Assembly: GCF_002234615.1 (NCBI RefSeq)
Contig: NZ_NMQW01000033.1
Location: 124,001 to 188,000 of the forward strand
Length of the DNA stretch: 64,000 nt
Direction: 5' to 3'
Origin: Paenibacillus rigui
GTDB taxonomy: Bacteria; Bacillota; Bacilli; Paenibacillales; NBRC-103111
This document shows, piece after piece, positions 8,374-17,328 of this stretch; position 1 is the first letter of the stretch, and each line of letters starts with the position of its first letter. The position numbers and the translations under genes were made by a program. The notes under the pieces are model-generated. The model was given only the letters and a program-made list of their open reading frames with translations. It had not been told where the DNA came from and did no database searches.

Positions 8374-9549
8374 ATGATTTTACGCAATGTAAATACAATC
8401 TCGTTAGGTTTTCAAATGATGCTGAGCATGACGAGGCCGATGATTCCGCTTTATGCATCCAGTCTCGGGGCAAATACATGGGATATCGGGTTGCTGACGG
8501 CCGCTTATTCCTTTTTCCCTTTGATGTTAGCGATTTATGCGGGGAGGCTGGCGGATCATGCAGGAGACCGGCTGCCGGTAGCTTCCGGAATCATCGGCTC
8601 GATGATCGGTTTAGTGCTTCCCTTTTGCTTTCCTTCGATGTGGGCATTATTCGTATCCCAATTCATTGTCGGCATCTCGCAGGTGTTTATTCAAGTATCC
8701 TTGCAAAACGTATTAGGCAATGCCGCGACCCAGGAAAACAGGGACTATTACTTCAGTATGTTCTCGATGACGGTTGCTTTAGGCGGGGTGTTCGGACCTG
8801 TGGCAGCCGGGTATTTGGCGGATCACTTTTCCTTTGCCACGGTGTTCCTGACCTCCGTCTTTATGGGGCTGCTGCCGCTTATCCTTTGTCCATGGATTCC
8901 GGTAATAATCCGGCCTAATCAGCAGGATCGGGCAGAGCATGAAGGGAGCTCCTTCACACTGCTCAAAATCCCGGTTCTGCGCAAAGCGCTCGCATCCAGT
9001 GCGCTGGTGCTGTATTCCAGAGATACCTTTGTCGCTTATTTTCCGCTTCTTGCGATGCATTTGCACATTTCCGCAACCGCCATCGGCTGGATTATTACGA
9101 TCCAAAGCATGATGATGGTGACCGTTCGCTTCTTTTTATCCCGCTTAACTGTAAGATTCGGGCGCAATCGGATTTTGCTTGCATCCATTCTTACGGCAGG
9201 CTTGGCTTTTTTACTCGTACCGTTCGCCGGACGGGTGTATGTGCTCTGTCTCCTCAGTGCACTGATGGGCTTGGGATTGGGCTGCGGCCAGCCTTTGTCG
9301 ATGACGACAACCTATAATGCATCCCCTAAGTCCAGGACGGGTGAGGTGCTGGGGCTGCGGCTTGCCGCCAATCGGCTGTCTCAATTGATTGCGCCGCTTT
9401 TTTTCGGTTTGCTCGGGAGTTCCGCGGGATTGATTTCCGTTTTCTATGTTAGCGGCGCTTTCTTGATCGGCGGAGCTTTTTTGACGAAATCCAGGGACGA
9501 GGAGACGATAACTGCAAATGGATCTACGGTATCCACAGGCAAGACGTGA
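8374..9549 (+). CDS. Major facilitator superfamily transporter
   Basis: A 391-residue, 12-helix protein. The cytoplasmic loop between TM2 and TM3 reads AGRLADHAGDRLP, a variant of the MFS motif GxLaDrxGrkxxl, and a second copy (LSRLTVRFGRNRILL) occurs in the C-terminal half, as expected from the family's internal duplication. The ATG is preceded by GAGGTGAGGA. The family exports drugs or metabolites by proton antiport; no substrate can be assigned. No terminator is obvious downstream, and the next gene follows after 112 nt. Confidence 0.88.
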   Translation: MILRNVNTISLGFQMMLSMTRPMIPLYASSLGANTWDIGLLTAAYSFFPLMLAIYAGRLADHAGDRLPVASGIIGSMIGLVLPFCFPSMWALFVSQFIVGISQVFIQVSLQNVLGNAATQENRDYYFSMFSMTVALGGVFGPVAAGYLADHFSFATVFLTSVFMGLLPLILCPWIPVIIRPNQQDRAEHEGSSFTLLKIPVLRKALASSALVLYSRDTFVAYFPLLAMHLHISATAIGWIITIQSMMMVTVRFFLSRLTVRFGRNRILLASILTAGLAFLLVPFAGRVYVLCLLSALMGLGLGCGQPLSMTTTYNASPKSRTGEVLGLRLAANRLSQLIAPLFFGLLGSSAGLISVFYVSGAFLIGGAFLTKSRDEETITANGSTVSTGKT

Positions 9550-9661
9550 GACCCAGAATAGGACAACTTTCGTCATAAAATTCCACAATATGGTATACAA
9601 ACTGGATGTTTCCATGGTAAAGTGATGACTATGTCAATTTTTATCATGGGAGGATATTGGA

Positions 9662-11545
9662 ATGACATCTTTTGAAAATGAGACGATCCTGCCGCCGAAT
9701 GGCACCGGATCATCCAAGAAAGGCATGCTCCGGCTGGCTTTGATCGGCGTGCCGGTAGTGGCCGTCGCTTTGGGCGGGAGCTATTTGGCTTATGCCAAGT
9801 ACGATGTATTCAAGAGCGCCAAAACGATTTATTTGCAGTCGGAGCTGACCGAAATGATTCGGGCGAAAGCATCGCTGACCGAGCTGCTGGATAAGTACAA
9901 TAAAGAGGTAACGCCCCTGCTCGATAAACCAACGCATTCGGTCGTTGATCTCTCGGATCTGACGATCGATTTGACCGAGCAAAATAAGCAGACGAAAGGC
10001 TTGCTTGATGTATTAAAAAAAAGCAAGCTGACAGCTGATATTCAAGAGGATCTTGCAGGACAAAAGCAGGTATACCAATTCAACTGGCAGGTGGGCAGCG
10101 ACCCGCTGCTAGGGGTGGACATGGCGATGGATGCGGAGAAGCTGGCCGTTCGGATTCCGGTACTGTACTCGAAGTACGGTTATGTGAATATGAAGGACTT
10201 GGAGCAGTTCCGCAAAGAATATTCGGACAGTATCCCGAAGAAGGTGCTGACCTATAAGGATTTGGCGAATGCCGTTTCGATCAAGCAGGAGGAGCTTCAG
10301 AACGTACTGCAGCCGTATGCTCTGCTGTATGCGAGTAATATTGAGGAGAATCAAGTTCAGATCAAGAAGGACAGCCTCATGCAGGAGGAAAATGCCAGCA
10401 TCAAGAGCCGGGAGCTGACGGTTACTTTTACGGAGAATGATATGAAACGGCTCGTCAACAGCTTTGCAGACCGTTTGGCGGCCGATACGGCACTGCAGGA
10501 TATCCTGTATACCCGGTCGAGCAATGTAACGAAGCTGATGAAGGACGCCGGTTACGAGACGAAGGAATGGAGCAAGGATGATTTTGCAAAATGGTGGAAG
10601 CAATTTACCGATGACCTCAAGAAGTCGGGAGATAACGGTGCTTTCAGTGAAGGGGCCACAATGACCGTTTATATTAACGGTAAGCATGAAATTTTGGAAC
10701 GGAAGCTGGTTTACCATACGAAGTCGAATGGGAACAGCAATGAAGTTCTCGTGAAAGCAGCGAATTGGAGCGATAATGAATTCAAACAGCGCACCCTCTT
10801 TTCCATCCAGGCGAAGAAGGGGGATAATGAAAATAACGAGTTGAAGCTCGTCCATTCGTCCAATCTGAGTGACGCTGGCGGTAAAGGCAAGGTTGTTTTC
10901 AATCTGAAAGAAACCGGAGGCAAGCAGGATGGGACTGGGGCCGCGCTGGACTTGGATTACGACGTGACCCAGAGCGCATCCAAAGATACTGGGAAATATA
11001 CTTTCAAGGTTACCGGGAACGGGGATGCGGCAGGAACGGTAGAAGGTACCGTATCGGCTGCGGTGAATAAAAGCGAGAAGCAGCGGGAAGCCGATTACGA
11101 TGTACGGCTTTCCTTCAAGGATATGAAGGCACAAAACGAGCTGAAGGCGCTTGGCTTCAAGCTGCACAGCAAGCAGGAGCTCGGTGTGGAAGTGAAGCTG
11201 CCTGAATTCACGAAGGAAAATGCCATCGATTTAGCGAACCTGTCCGAGCGGGATCAAATGCAGCTGTACCAAGAGGTCATGATGGGTGTCCAGAAATTTA
11301 TGGACAAAAATAAAGATCTGCTGCTCAGCTTAGGATTGCCTTACGGTAATTCATATGGCAGCCCGTACGGCCGCACATCTGGAATGCAGCAGCCGCAGCA
11401 GGCGAATCCGATGAGCGGACTCTCCTTGGATGAGCTGGATCCCGACACATTGGCCGAGTCTCTCGAATCGATGACTCCGCAGGAGCAGGAAGCTTTATTG
11501 AAAGCTTTGCAGCAAATGGAAGCACAGGGGAAAATGAAAAGATAG
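9662..11545 (+). CDS. Large membrane-anchored protein of unknown function
   Basis: Not recognised. The 627-residue product has a short cytoplasmic N-terminus, one hydrophobic segment at residues ~20-42 (LRLALIGVPVVAVALGG) and a long soluble extracellular region rich in Lys, Asp and Asn with alternating beta-strand-like stretches. It ends with a ~75-residue tail rich in Gln, Gly, Ser and Tyr (YGNSYGSPYGRTS, QQPQQANP) and a Glu/Gln helix. There is no lipobox and no catalytic motif. The ATG follows GGGAGGATATTGG. It is monocistronic and ends in a terminator. A cell-envelope or spore-envelope role is possible but unsupported. Confidence 0.75.
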   Translation: MTSFENETILPPNGTGSSKKGMLRLALIGVPVVAVALGGSYLAYAKYDVFKSAKTIYLQSELTEMIRAKASLTELLDKYNKEVTPLLDKPTHSVVDLSDLTIDLTEQNKQTKGLLDVLKKSKLTADIQEDLAGQKQVYQFNWQVGSDPLLGVDMAMDAEKLAVRIPVLYSKYGYVNMKDLEQFRKEYSDSIPKKVLTYKDLANAVSIKQEELQNVLQPYALLYASNIEENQVQIKKDSLMQEENASIKSRELTVTFTENDMKRLVNSFADRLAADTALQDILYTRSSNVTKLMKDAGYETKEWSKDDFAKWWKQFTDDLKKSGDNGAFSEGATMTVYINGKHEILERKLVYHTKSNGNSNEVLVKAANWSDNEFKQRTLFSIQAKKGDNENNELKLVHSSNLSDAGGKGKVVFNLKETGGKQDGTGAALDLDYDVTQSASKDTGKYTFKVTGNGDAAGTVEGTVSAAVNKSEKQREADYDVRLSFKDMKAQNELKALGFKLHSKQELGVEVKLPEFTKENAIDLANLSERDQMQLYQEVMMGVQKFMDKNKDLLLSLGLPYGNSYGSPYGRTSGMQQPQQANPMSGLSLDELDPDTLAESLESMTPQEQEALLKALQQMEAQGKMKR

Positions 11546-11561
11546 GAAATGGAAAAACGGA

Positions 11562-11590
11562 AAAGCAAGCCTCCAGGGGCTTGTTTTTCT
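11562..11590 (+). terminator. Terminator after the unknown membrane-anchored gene
   Basis: GCAAGCC / GGGCTTGT stem with a short loop followed by TTTTTCTTTTT. Confidence 0.8.
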
Positions 11591-11754
11591 TTTTGTTTCC
11601 CATGCTAGGGGCGAATTCTGACGATACCGACCGCGGTGTTGATACGTTTTGACTTGAGAGCGGGTCATGGTGCCCCCCCTTGTCTTAGACTTCTTACTCA
11701 TGTTATGTTGAAAGCTGACAAGCCGTTGCGGCTAATGAATGGAGTGGGGAACAG

Positions 11755-12525
11755 ATGATTAAACTGGCGGCATTTGATGTAGACGGTACACTCAGGGACA
11801 GAGACTATTTGCCTGAGTCCACCAAGCTTGCACTGCATAAGCTGAAAGAAGAGGGCGTGCAGCTTGCGTTATGCACCGGTCGCAGTGAATACGAGATGGC
11901 TTCGCTGTATAAGGAGCTGGAAATCGATTGGGCGATTACATGCAACGGCAGCCATATTGGACACCGCGGGTCGACGGTTTTCGGTACGCCTTTTGAAAAA
12001 GAGACGGTTACACGCTGGCTGCGTGAGGCGGAGCGGGCCGGACATGAGGTGCTGTTATACGGGGCGGAGCTCATGTTCAGCAACCGGCCCGATGCGCCGC
12101 TTTTCCGTAGGGCGCAAGTCGAAATCGGCTTTATGGAGCCGGTGCAGCTGCAATCAATAGACGATGTGCCGGACATCTATCAATGCATCGTATTTTGCAC
12201 GGAGCAGGAGGAAGCCGCCTATACCGGGCAGGAGCAGGAGCCTCTTTATGTCCACCGCTGGCGTGATTGGGCCGTAGACTTCAATCCGAGCGGCATGAAT
12301 AAAGCGGTCGGCTTAATGAAGCTGCTCGATCATTTGGGCATTCCTAAGGAAGAAGCTGCTGCATTCGGCGATGGACTGAACGATCTGGAAATGATTGAGA
12401 CGGTCGGGATGGGGATTGCTATGGGGAATGCGGGGGACGCTCTAAAGGCAAAGGCGCGGTTCGTGACCCAAACGATGCACGAGGATGGGATTGCTTATGC
12501 GGTGGATCAATGGTTATTACGATAA
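11755..12525 (+). CDS. Cof-type HAD-superfamily hydrolase
   Basis: A 256-residue member of the HAD IIB (Cof) subfamily. Motif I is FDVDGTL with both catalytic aspartates, motif II is CTGRS, and motif IV is GDGLNDLEM, with the conserved lysine of motif III in the NKAVG stretch. An alpha/beta cap domain spans residues ~85-185. Members dephosphorylate sugar phosphates, pyridoxal phosphate or FMN. It overlaps the next gene, a CLC antiporter, and should be co-transcribed with it. The start ATG has GTGGGG upstream. Confidence 0.88.
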   Translation: MIKLAAFDVDGTLRDRDYLPESTKLALHKLKEEGVQLALCTGRSEYEMASLYKELEIDWAITCNGSHIGHRGSTVFGTPFEKETVTRWLREAERAGHEVLLYGAELMFSNRPDAPLFRRAQVEIGFMEPVQLQSIDDVPDIYQCIVFCTEQEEAAYTGQEQEPLYVHRWRDWAVDFNPSGMNKAVGLMKLLDHLGIPKEEAAAFGDGLNDLEMIETVGMGIAMGNAGDALKAKARFVTQTMHEDGIAYAVDQWLLR

Positions 12526-13804
12526 ATTAAGCCTGCACAAAGGTATTGCAGCTTACGTGCTTCAATGGCTTTTTCTAGCGTCAGCCGTCGGTGCGTTGTC
12601 GGGCTCGGCTTCCGCGTTGTTCCTCAGCAGTTTGGATGGGGTAACCGGGCTGCGGACCGACCATCCTTGGCTGCTGTTTTTGCTGCCGCTCGGGGGTGCT
12701 TTCGTCAGCTGGGTGTATCTGAAATACGGCGGCAGCTGTGCCAAGGGGAACAATCTGATCCTGGAGCAAATTCATGAAGAGAATGACCCGGTGCCGGTTC
12801 CGCTTCGTATGACACCGTTGGTGCTGGGAGGCACCTTGATCACTCACTTGTTCGGCGGCTCCGCCGGACGGGAGGGCACGGCCGTGCAGATGGGCGGCAG
12901 CCTGTCCGAATGGCTCGGCAGGCTGGTTCGCATTCGTCCGGATGATCGCAAAATTTTGCTCATGTGCGGGATCAGTGCGGGCTTCGGCTCCGTATTCGGT
13001 ACACCGTTGGCAGGAGCCGTATTCGGCCTGGAGGTGCTGGCCATCGGATTGATCCGCTACGAGGCGCTGCTTCCGTGCCTGACCGCAAGCTTGGCGGGAC
13101 ATGCCGTGACGACGGCCTGGGGGATTCATCATGCGCATTATGCAATGGGAGCCGTCCCGCCCCTCAGCTTAGCCGTGCTTGGAAAAGTCGCCGCGGCCTC
13201 GATCCTATTCGGCCTGACGAGTCTTGCATTCAGCGAGCTGACGCATAAGCTGAAGCTCTGGTTTGCAAAGCTGCTGCCGCATCCGGCGGTCAAGAGCTTT
13301 GCAGGCGGATGTGTCGTCATCCTGCTTGTATATGCAGCAGGGACAAGGGATTATCTTGGGTTAGGGCTGCCGCTGCTGCAGCAGTCGTTTCATGAAGCGG
13401 TCTCCAGCTGGGCCTTTCTTTGGAAGCTGGTATTCACTTCCTTGACGCTGGGGGCAGGCTACCAAGGCGGGGAAGTGACCCCGCTGTTCGTAATTGGCGC
13501 CACACTCGGCAATGCACTGGCCCCGCTGCTGCAGCTGTCCGGTTCTTTTCTGGCTGGCCTCGGGCTGATTGCGGTATTTTGCGGAGCGACGAATACGCCG
13601 ATAGCCTGCTTTTTGCTGGGCATCGAGCTGTTCGGCTCCGAGGCTGCGGTGTACATGTTTGCAGCCTGTGTGATCAGCTATTTATTCTCGGGCCACAGCG
13701 GGATTTATACCTCGCAAAGGGTAAGCATCCCGAAGGACCGGCGGGTAAAGCTGCCGGACAAGACCACGCTGTTTACGTGGAAACAGCATAATAAAAAGCC
13801 GTGA
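12485..13804 (+). CDS. CLC-family antiporter of the fluoride (CLC-F) type
   Basis: A 439-residue, multi-helix CLC protein. Two motifs separate fluoride-exporting CLC-F proteins from chloride CLCs: the selectivity-filter loop reads GNNLI where chloride CLCs have GSGIP, and the next motif reads GREGT rather than GREGP. Both are seen here (AKGNNLILEQ and GSAGREGTAVQ). This predicts a fluoride/proton antiporter that expels fluoride from the cytoplasm. The longest frame starts 41 nt inside the HAD gene; an ATG at 12497 has better ribosome-site spacing, and either way the two genes overlap. No crcB-type fluoride riboswitch was recognised upstream. A terminator overlaps the stop codon. Confidence 0.88.
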   Translation: MGLLMRWINGYYDKLSLHKGIAAYVLQWLFLASAVGALSGSASALFLSSLDGVTGLRTDHPWLLFLLPLGGAFVSWVYLKYGGSCAKGNNLILEQIHEENDPVPVPLRMTPLVLGGTLITHLFGGSAGREGTAVQMGGSLSEWLGRLVRIRPDDRKILLMCGISAGFGSVFGTPLAGAVFGLEVLAIGLIRYEALLPCLTASLAGHAVTTAWGIHHAHYAMGAVPPLSLAVLGKVAAASILFGLTSLAFSELTHKLKLWFAKLLPHPAVKSFAGGCVVILLVYAAGTRDYLGLGLPLLQQSFHEAVSSWAFLWKLVFTSLTLGAGYQGGEVTPLFVIGATLGNALAPLLQLSGSFLAGLGLIAVFCGATNTPIACFLLGIELFGSEAAVYMFAACVISYLFSGHSGIYTSQRVSIPKDRRVKLPDKTTLFTWKQHNKKP

Positions 13805-13843
13805 CGGAAGCCCCTCCAGGGGGCAGCCATCACGGCTTTTGCT
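13793..13843 (+). terminator. Terminator after CLC-F gene
   Basis: AAAAAGCCGTGA / TCACGGCTTTT outer stem with an inner GCCCC / GGGGC hairpin. It overlaps the stop codon and may act on both strands. Confidence 0.88.
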
Positions 13844-13852
13844 TATCACCTC

Positions 13853-13910
13853 GCGATAAATCCCGCCGCTCGACGCGGTCGCTCATCTTCGCAAGGCTTC
13901 GATAGAGGTA
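13853..13910 (+). repeat. Dispersed ~60-bp repeat, copy 2
   Basis: Near-identical to 3172-3237 (shared ACGCGGTCGCTCA and TTCGCAAGGCTTCGATAGAGG). As with copy 1, it lies just downstream of a terminator. It abuts the 3' end of the chemoreceptor gene at 13915. Confidence 0.75.
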
Positions 13911-13914
13911 TACC

Positions 13915-15963
13915 TCATACCGGAAGCAGCTTCTTTTCTTCCTCTTCCTTCTCTTGGCGCTTGTTCTCCCGCGTCTGTCCCTCGTCATGTACTTCAACGG
14001 AATTCCCGGACTGGGACCCGGTAGGCTCTTGCCTGCCTGAGGAGGAGCTGTGGGAACCCGGGTTGGCTGCGGAAGGCTCGTACGCGGCCTGGAGCACTTT
14101 TGCCGGGGACTCTGTCGATTCGATAGACTTGCCTTCGGCTCCATGACGGCTATTGCCTTCCGTTTTCGTTGGCGCTTCTGACCCTGAATCCAACGGCCCT
14201 TCCCCTTGCTCCCCTTCCTTCGACACTCCACCGATTTGGAATCGGCTTATTTCCTGAAACAGCTTTTGGGATAGTATTTGAATATCATCCGCTTGGGATG
14301 CGATTTGTTGAATGGCTGCATCCTGCTGGATGGAGGTCGAGTTGACCTCTTCCACGCCGGCGGCGGTTTCTTGCGCGATCGATGCTACGAATTGTACCGA
14401 TTCGACGAGGCGGCTGTTTCTTTCCTTCGCCGATGCAATCTGCTGGTGAATTTGCTCGATATGGGAAGACAGCTCGTCCATGGAGCCGCGGATTTGCTGG
14501 AATGCATCGATGCTGTCGTTCATTTTGCCTTTTTGTTGATCAAAGGAAGCGCGGGCCTCGAATAAAGAGCTTTCGAGCGACTGCGTCTGATTTTGAAGCG
14601 AGACAATAATAGAAGCGATCGACTTGGACGATTGATTCGTTTGCAGGGATAGCTGCCGGACCTCTTCTGCGATGACGGAGAACCCGCGGCCGTGAACGCC
14701 GGCTCTCGCCGCTTCGATGGCTGCATTCAAAGCAAGCACGTTCGTCTGCTGGGAAATATCCGTGATCGTGTTGACGATTTTGTTAATCTGCGCGGAGCTT
14801 GCAGATAAGCCTTCCATGGCACTGTACACTTTGGCCAGCACTTCTTGGGACAGGCTGGACGCTTCCTTTAAAGCTTCCATAGACGCGGAGCCGGTATGCG
14901 TATTGAACGCGGCTTCACGGCTTTTGCGCTGCATCGTATTGGTGAATTCAGAGATTGTCTCGATCTCATGCTCAAGCTCGGTGATGATGTAGGAGCTTTG
15001 CTCCGAATAATTGGCCTGTTGATCGGCACCGGCCGAAATTTCCTGGATTGCGCGGATGATATCCGCATTGGCAGATGCTGTTGCTCCCGAGAAGCTGTGG
15101 AATGTTTTCGAATGCTCCGTTAAGGAGGAAGCGATGGTTTGGGTGTTCGACAGCATCGCGCGCACCTGGTCGATCATATGGTCGAAATCGCGGCTGAGCT
15201 TGCCGAGCTCATCGGTAGAGCGGCTGTTGATTTTGTTCCTCAAATCACCGGATGCCATCAGCCGTACGGCATGCTGCAGCTTTTGAATCGGATGGATAAA
15301 GGACCGAAGCAGCAGGTAAGCAATCGCAACACTGGAGATCAGGACAATAACCGAGGCGATCAGCATGACGATAACCGTATGGTTGAGCATGGATTGGGTT
15401 GCGGCTACCGCCACCTCGGCATCTTTGGAATAGGCGATATAAAATTGGTCCACATTGTTAAAAATATCGCCCATATATTTTTGTGATTCATTATATAAGT
15501 ACTCCATATTGCGGTCGAGGTCCGCTTGCGGCAGCTTGTTCTCTTGAACGAGCTTCGCGGCGACGTCGAACGTATTCGTATAATCCACGGTCAGTGAGAT
15601 CAGCTGGCTGCGCCATTTAATCTGCTCCGGGGTCGTAGCCGTATCCCCGATTTTTTTGATCATGCCGTCAAAAACTTTGCGTTTCTCATTATATTTAGGA
15701 ATATATTCAACTTTTTTCGAAATTTCCAAGCCGGAGGCAATAATGTTCAGCTCCTGAACCATCTCCTTCAGCTCCAGCGCCATGAGCTTCAGCTCGACCT
15801 TCTCATTCTGTTCGCTTAAGTGGGCCTTAATATTGTTAACCTGCTGTAAATTGTACAAAGCGACGCCGAGGAACAGGATCAGCATGACCGAAAATCCCGA
15901 CAATAACTTGACTTTTAATGAAGATGATTTGAAAACGGTTAGCTTCTGCTTCCAAAGACTCAT
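13915..15963 (-). CDS. Methyl-accepting chemotaxis protein
   Basis: The chosen start ([10 protein letters not shown]) follows GGAGGG and gives 682 residues. Layout: TM1 at ~17-38, an extracellular helical region of ~150 residues resembling a four-helix-bundle sensor, TM2 at ~190-212 ([20 protein letters not shown]), a HAMP domain (~213-265) and a long coiled-coil signalling domain. The hairpin tip reads [22 protein letters not shown] followed by [14 protein letters not shown], the CheW/CheA contact region. Unusually, ~100 low-complexity residues rich in Ser, Gly and Glu follow the signalling domain and end [15 protein letters not shown]. The ligand is unknown. It is monocistronic. Confidence 0.93.
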   Translation of the reverse strand: MSLWKQKLTVFKSSSLKVKLLSGFSVMLILFLGVALYNLQQVNNIKAHLSEQNEKVELKLMALELKEMVQELNIIASGLEISKKVEYIPKYNEKRKVFDGMIKKIGDTATTPEQIKWRSQLISLTVDYTNTFDVAAKLVQENKLPQADLDRNMEYLYNESQKYMGDIFNNVDQFYIAYSKDAEVAVAATQSMLNHTVIVMLIASVIVLISSVAIAYLLLRSFIHPIQKLQHAVRLMASGDLRNKINSRSTDELGKLSRDFDHMIDQVRAMLSNTQTIASSLTEHSKTFHSFSGATASANADIIRAIQEISAGADQQANYSEQSSYIITELEHEIETISEFTNTMQRKSREAAFNTHTGSASMEALKEASSLSQEVLAKVYSAMEGLSASSAQINKIVNTITDISQQTNVLALNAAIEAARAGVHGRGFSVIAEEVRQLSLQTNQSSKSIASIIVSLQNQTQSLESSLFEARASFDQQKGKMNDSIDAFQQIRGSMDELSSHIEQIHQQIASAKERNSRLVESVQFVASIAQETAAGVEEVNSTSIQQDAAIQQIASQADDIQILSQKLFQEISRFQIGGVSKEGEQGEGPLDSGSEAPTKTEGNSRHGAEGKSIESTESPAKVLQAAYEPSAANPGSHSSSSGRQEPTGSQSGNSVEVHDEGQTRENKRQEKEEEEKKLLPV

Positions 15964-16082
15964 AATATCCCTCCATGACAAAATCCTACATTATATTCAT
16001 CTAAGGCCCAGTATAGGGATGGAATATTAAGACAAAAGCCTCATTTTGTAAAGATGATGTAAAATGTGGACCCGAATTATTT

Positions 16083-16136
16083 TTAACATTCCGTTAACGT
16101 TTCGAGGGTTGTCACTTTACATTCGGTTGGTAAGAT
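16083..16136 (+). promoter_or_regulatory. PHO box and promoter of pstS
   Basis: PhoP half-sites lie on one face of the helix: TTAACA at 16083, TTAACG at 16094, a degenerate position at 16105 and TTTACA at 16116, each 11 bp apart. The -10 TAAGAT begins at 16131. A TTGTCA at 16109-16114 is 16 nt from the -10 and could serve as -35. The arrangement matches known Bacillus PhoP-activated promoters. Confidence 0.8.
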
Positions 16137-16183
16137 GTCCAAGTAAACAAAAAACACACAAGAATAAAGGGAGGACATGCAAG

Positions 16184-17098
16184 ATGTTGAAGCATTTCTC
16201 GAGAAAAGGTTTTAGTTTCGCACTGATCGCAATTTTATTAATGGGGGTTCTGGCAGCTTGCGGAAGTAAAACGGCAGCACCGGATACAAAGACACCGGCT
16301 GCGGGTACAACAGCGCCAGCTACAGATAAAAAGCCTGAGCCTGCTAAAGAACTGAGCGGCACAGTTACAGCTTCCGGCTCCAGCGCATTGCTTCCTTTGG
16401 TTAAACAAGCGGCAACGGAATTCATGGAGAAAAATCCGAAGGTGACTGTGAACGTAACCGCAGGCGGATCCGGTACAGGGTTGAAAAACGTAGCAGACGG
16501 TACATCCGACATCGGTAACTCCGATATCGAAGCTGGCGACGAGTATAAAGATAAAGGCTTGGTTGACCATGTTGTAGCTATCGCTCCATTTGCTTTGATC
16601 GTGAATAAAGACGTAGCTGTCGATAACTTGACAAAAGCGCAAGCAGCAGACATTTTCATGGGTAAAATCACGAACTGGAAAGACGTTGGCGGTAAAGACG
16701 CGAAAATCGTCGTTGTTCACCGTCCTGACAGCTCCGGCTCCAAAGCATTGGTGAAGAAAATCGTTCTTGACGGCAAAGAATTCACAAAAGACGGCGTAAC
16801 GCAAGAGTCCAGCGGTGCGGTTGCTACTACGGTTGGCTCCACTTCCGGCGCGATCGGTTATGTAGATACGCCTTACATCAACGATACATTGAAAGCTCTG
16901 AAATTCGAAGGCGTTGCTTTCAGCAAAGATTCCATTAAAGACGGTAAATATCCATTGTATGGCGTAGAGCATATGTACACGAAGGGTGAAGCTAAAGACG
17001 CAGTTAAAGCGTTCTTGGACTACATCGGCAGCGCTGATTTCCAAGGTAAAAAGGTAGAAGAATTGAAGTTCCTGCCTGCCAACCTGTTGAAAAAATAA
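16184..17098 (+). CDS. pstS: Phosphate ABC transporter substrate-binding lipoprotein
   Basis: The start ATG follows AGGGAGG and gives 304 residues; the longer upstream frame is not needed. A lipoprotein signal ends at LMGVLAAC, so the cysteine near residue 24 should be acylated and anchor the protein outside the membrane. A Thr/Pro/Ala linker (TPAAGTTAPATDKKPEP) precedes the binding domain. Phosphate-contact motifs are clear: TASGSSALLPL, AGGSGTGLKNVADG, GNSDIEA and HRPDSSGSK. It captures inorganic phosphate and delivers it to PstCA. A PHO box upstream and a leaky terminator downstream fit high expression relative to pstCAB under phosphate starvation. Confidence 0.96.
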   Translation: MLKHFSRKGFSFALIAILLMGVLAACGSKTAAPDTKTPAAGTTAPATDKKPEPAKELSGTVTASGSSALLPLVKQAATEFMEKNPKVTVNVTAGGSGTGLKNVADGTSDIGNSDIEAGDEYKDKGLVDHVVAIAPFALIVNKDVAVDNLTKAQAADIFMGKITNWKDVGGKDAKIVVVHRPDSSGSKALVKKIVLDGKEFTKDGVTQESSGAVATTVGSTSGAIGYVDTPYINDTLKALKFEGVAFSKDSIKDGKYPLYGVEHMYTKGEAKDAVKAFLDYIGSADFQGKKVEELKFLPANLLKK

Positions 17099-17117
17099 TA
17101 GGTTCACTACAGGGAGA

Positions 17118-17145
17118 TGCGGTCCATTGGACCGTGTCTTTTTGT
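17118..17145 (+). terminator. Attenuating terminator between pstS and pstC
   Basis: CGGTCC / GGACCG stem with a three-base loop, then GTCTTTTTG. The stem is short, consistent with partial read-through that would favour pstS over the permease genes. Confidence 0.6.
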
Positions 17146-17175
17146 CGTTTGCCGAATGTTGTCGAAATATTAATT

Positions 17176-17229
17176 TTTACATTCCCTTAACAATTCGCGC
17201 GTACGGCTTTTACATTTGTCCTCTATGAT
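17176..17229 (+). promoter_or_regulatory. Second PHO box, in front of pstC
   Basis: TTTACA at 17176, TTAACA at 17187, a degenerate position at 17198, TTTACA at 17209, and a -10 TATGAT at 17224. Spacings are the same as at the pstS promoter (11 bp between half-sites, 15 bp from last half-site to -10). Confidence 0.78.
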
Positions 17230-17328
17230 AAAAAAGAACTAGAGAGCACGAGGTGTTCGCTGAAAAAAACATACGGTACCAAACCAATCCGTATTCAAGC
17301 AATTTACATGAGCTGGGGGGCAAAGGTT

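Noticed and set aside
11590-11754. Fluoride riboswitch ahead of the HAD/CLC-F pair
   Set aside because: I looked for the GGNGATGG...CGCC and AUAAAC landmarks of the crcB motif and did not find them; only a covariance-model scan could settle it.
12581-13138. 185-codon antisense frame inside the CLC gene
   Set aside because: It mirrors the conserved CLC coding sequence and has no ribosome site or motif.
16064-16183. N-terminal extension of pstS by 40 residues
   Set aside because: It lacks a ribosome site, runs through the PHO box and promoter and would destroy the lipoprotein signal at the true start.
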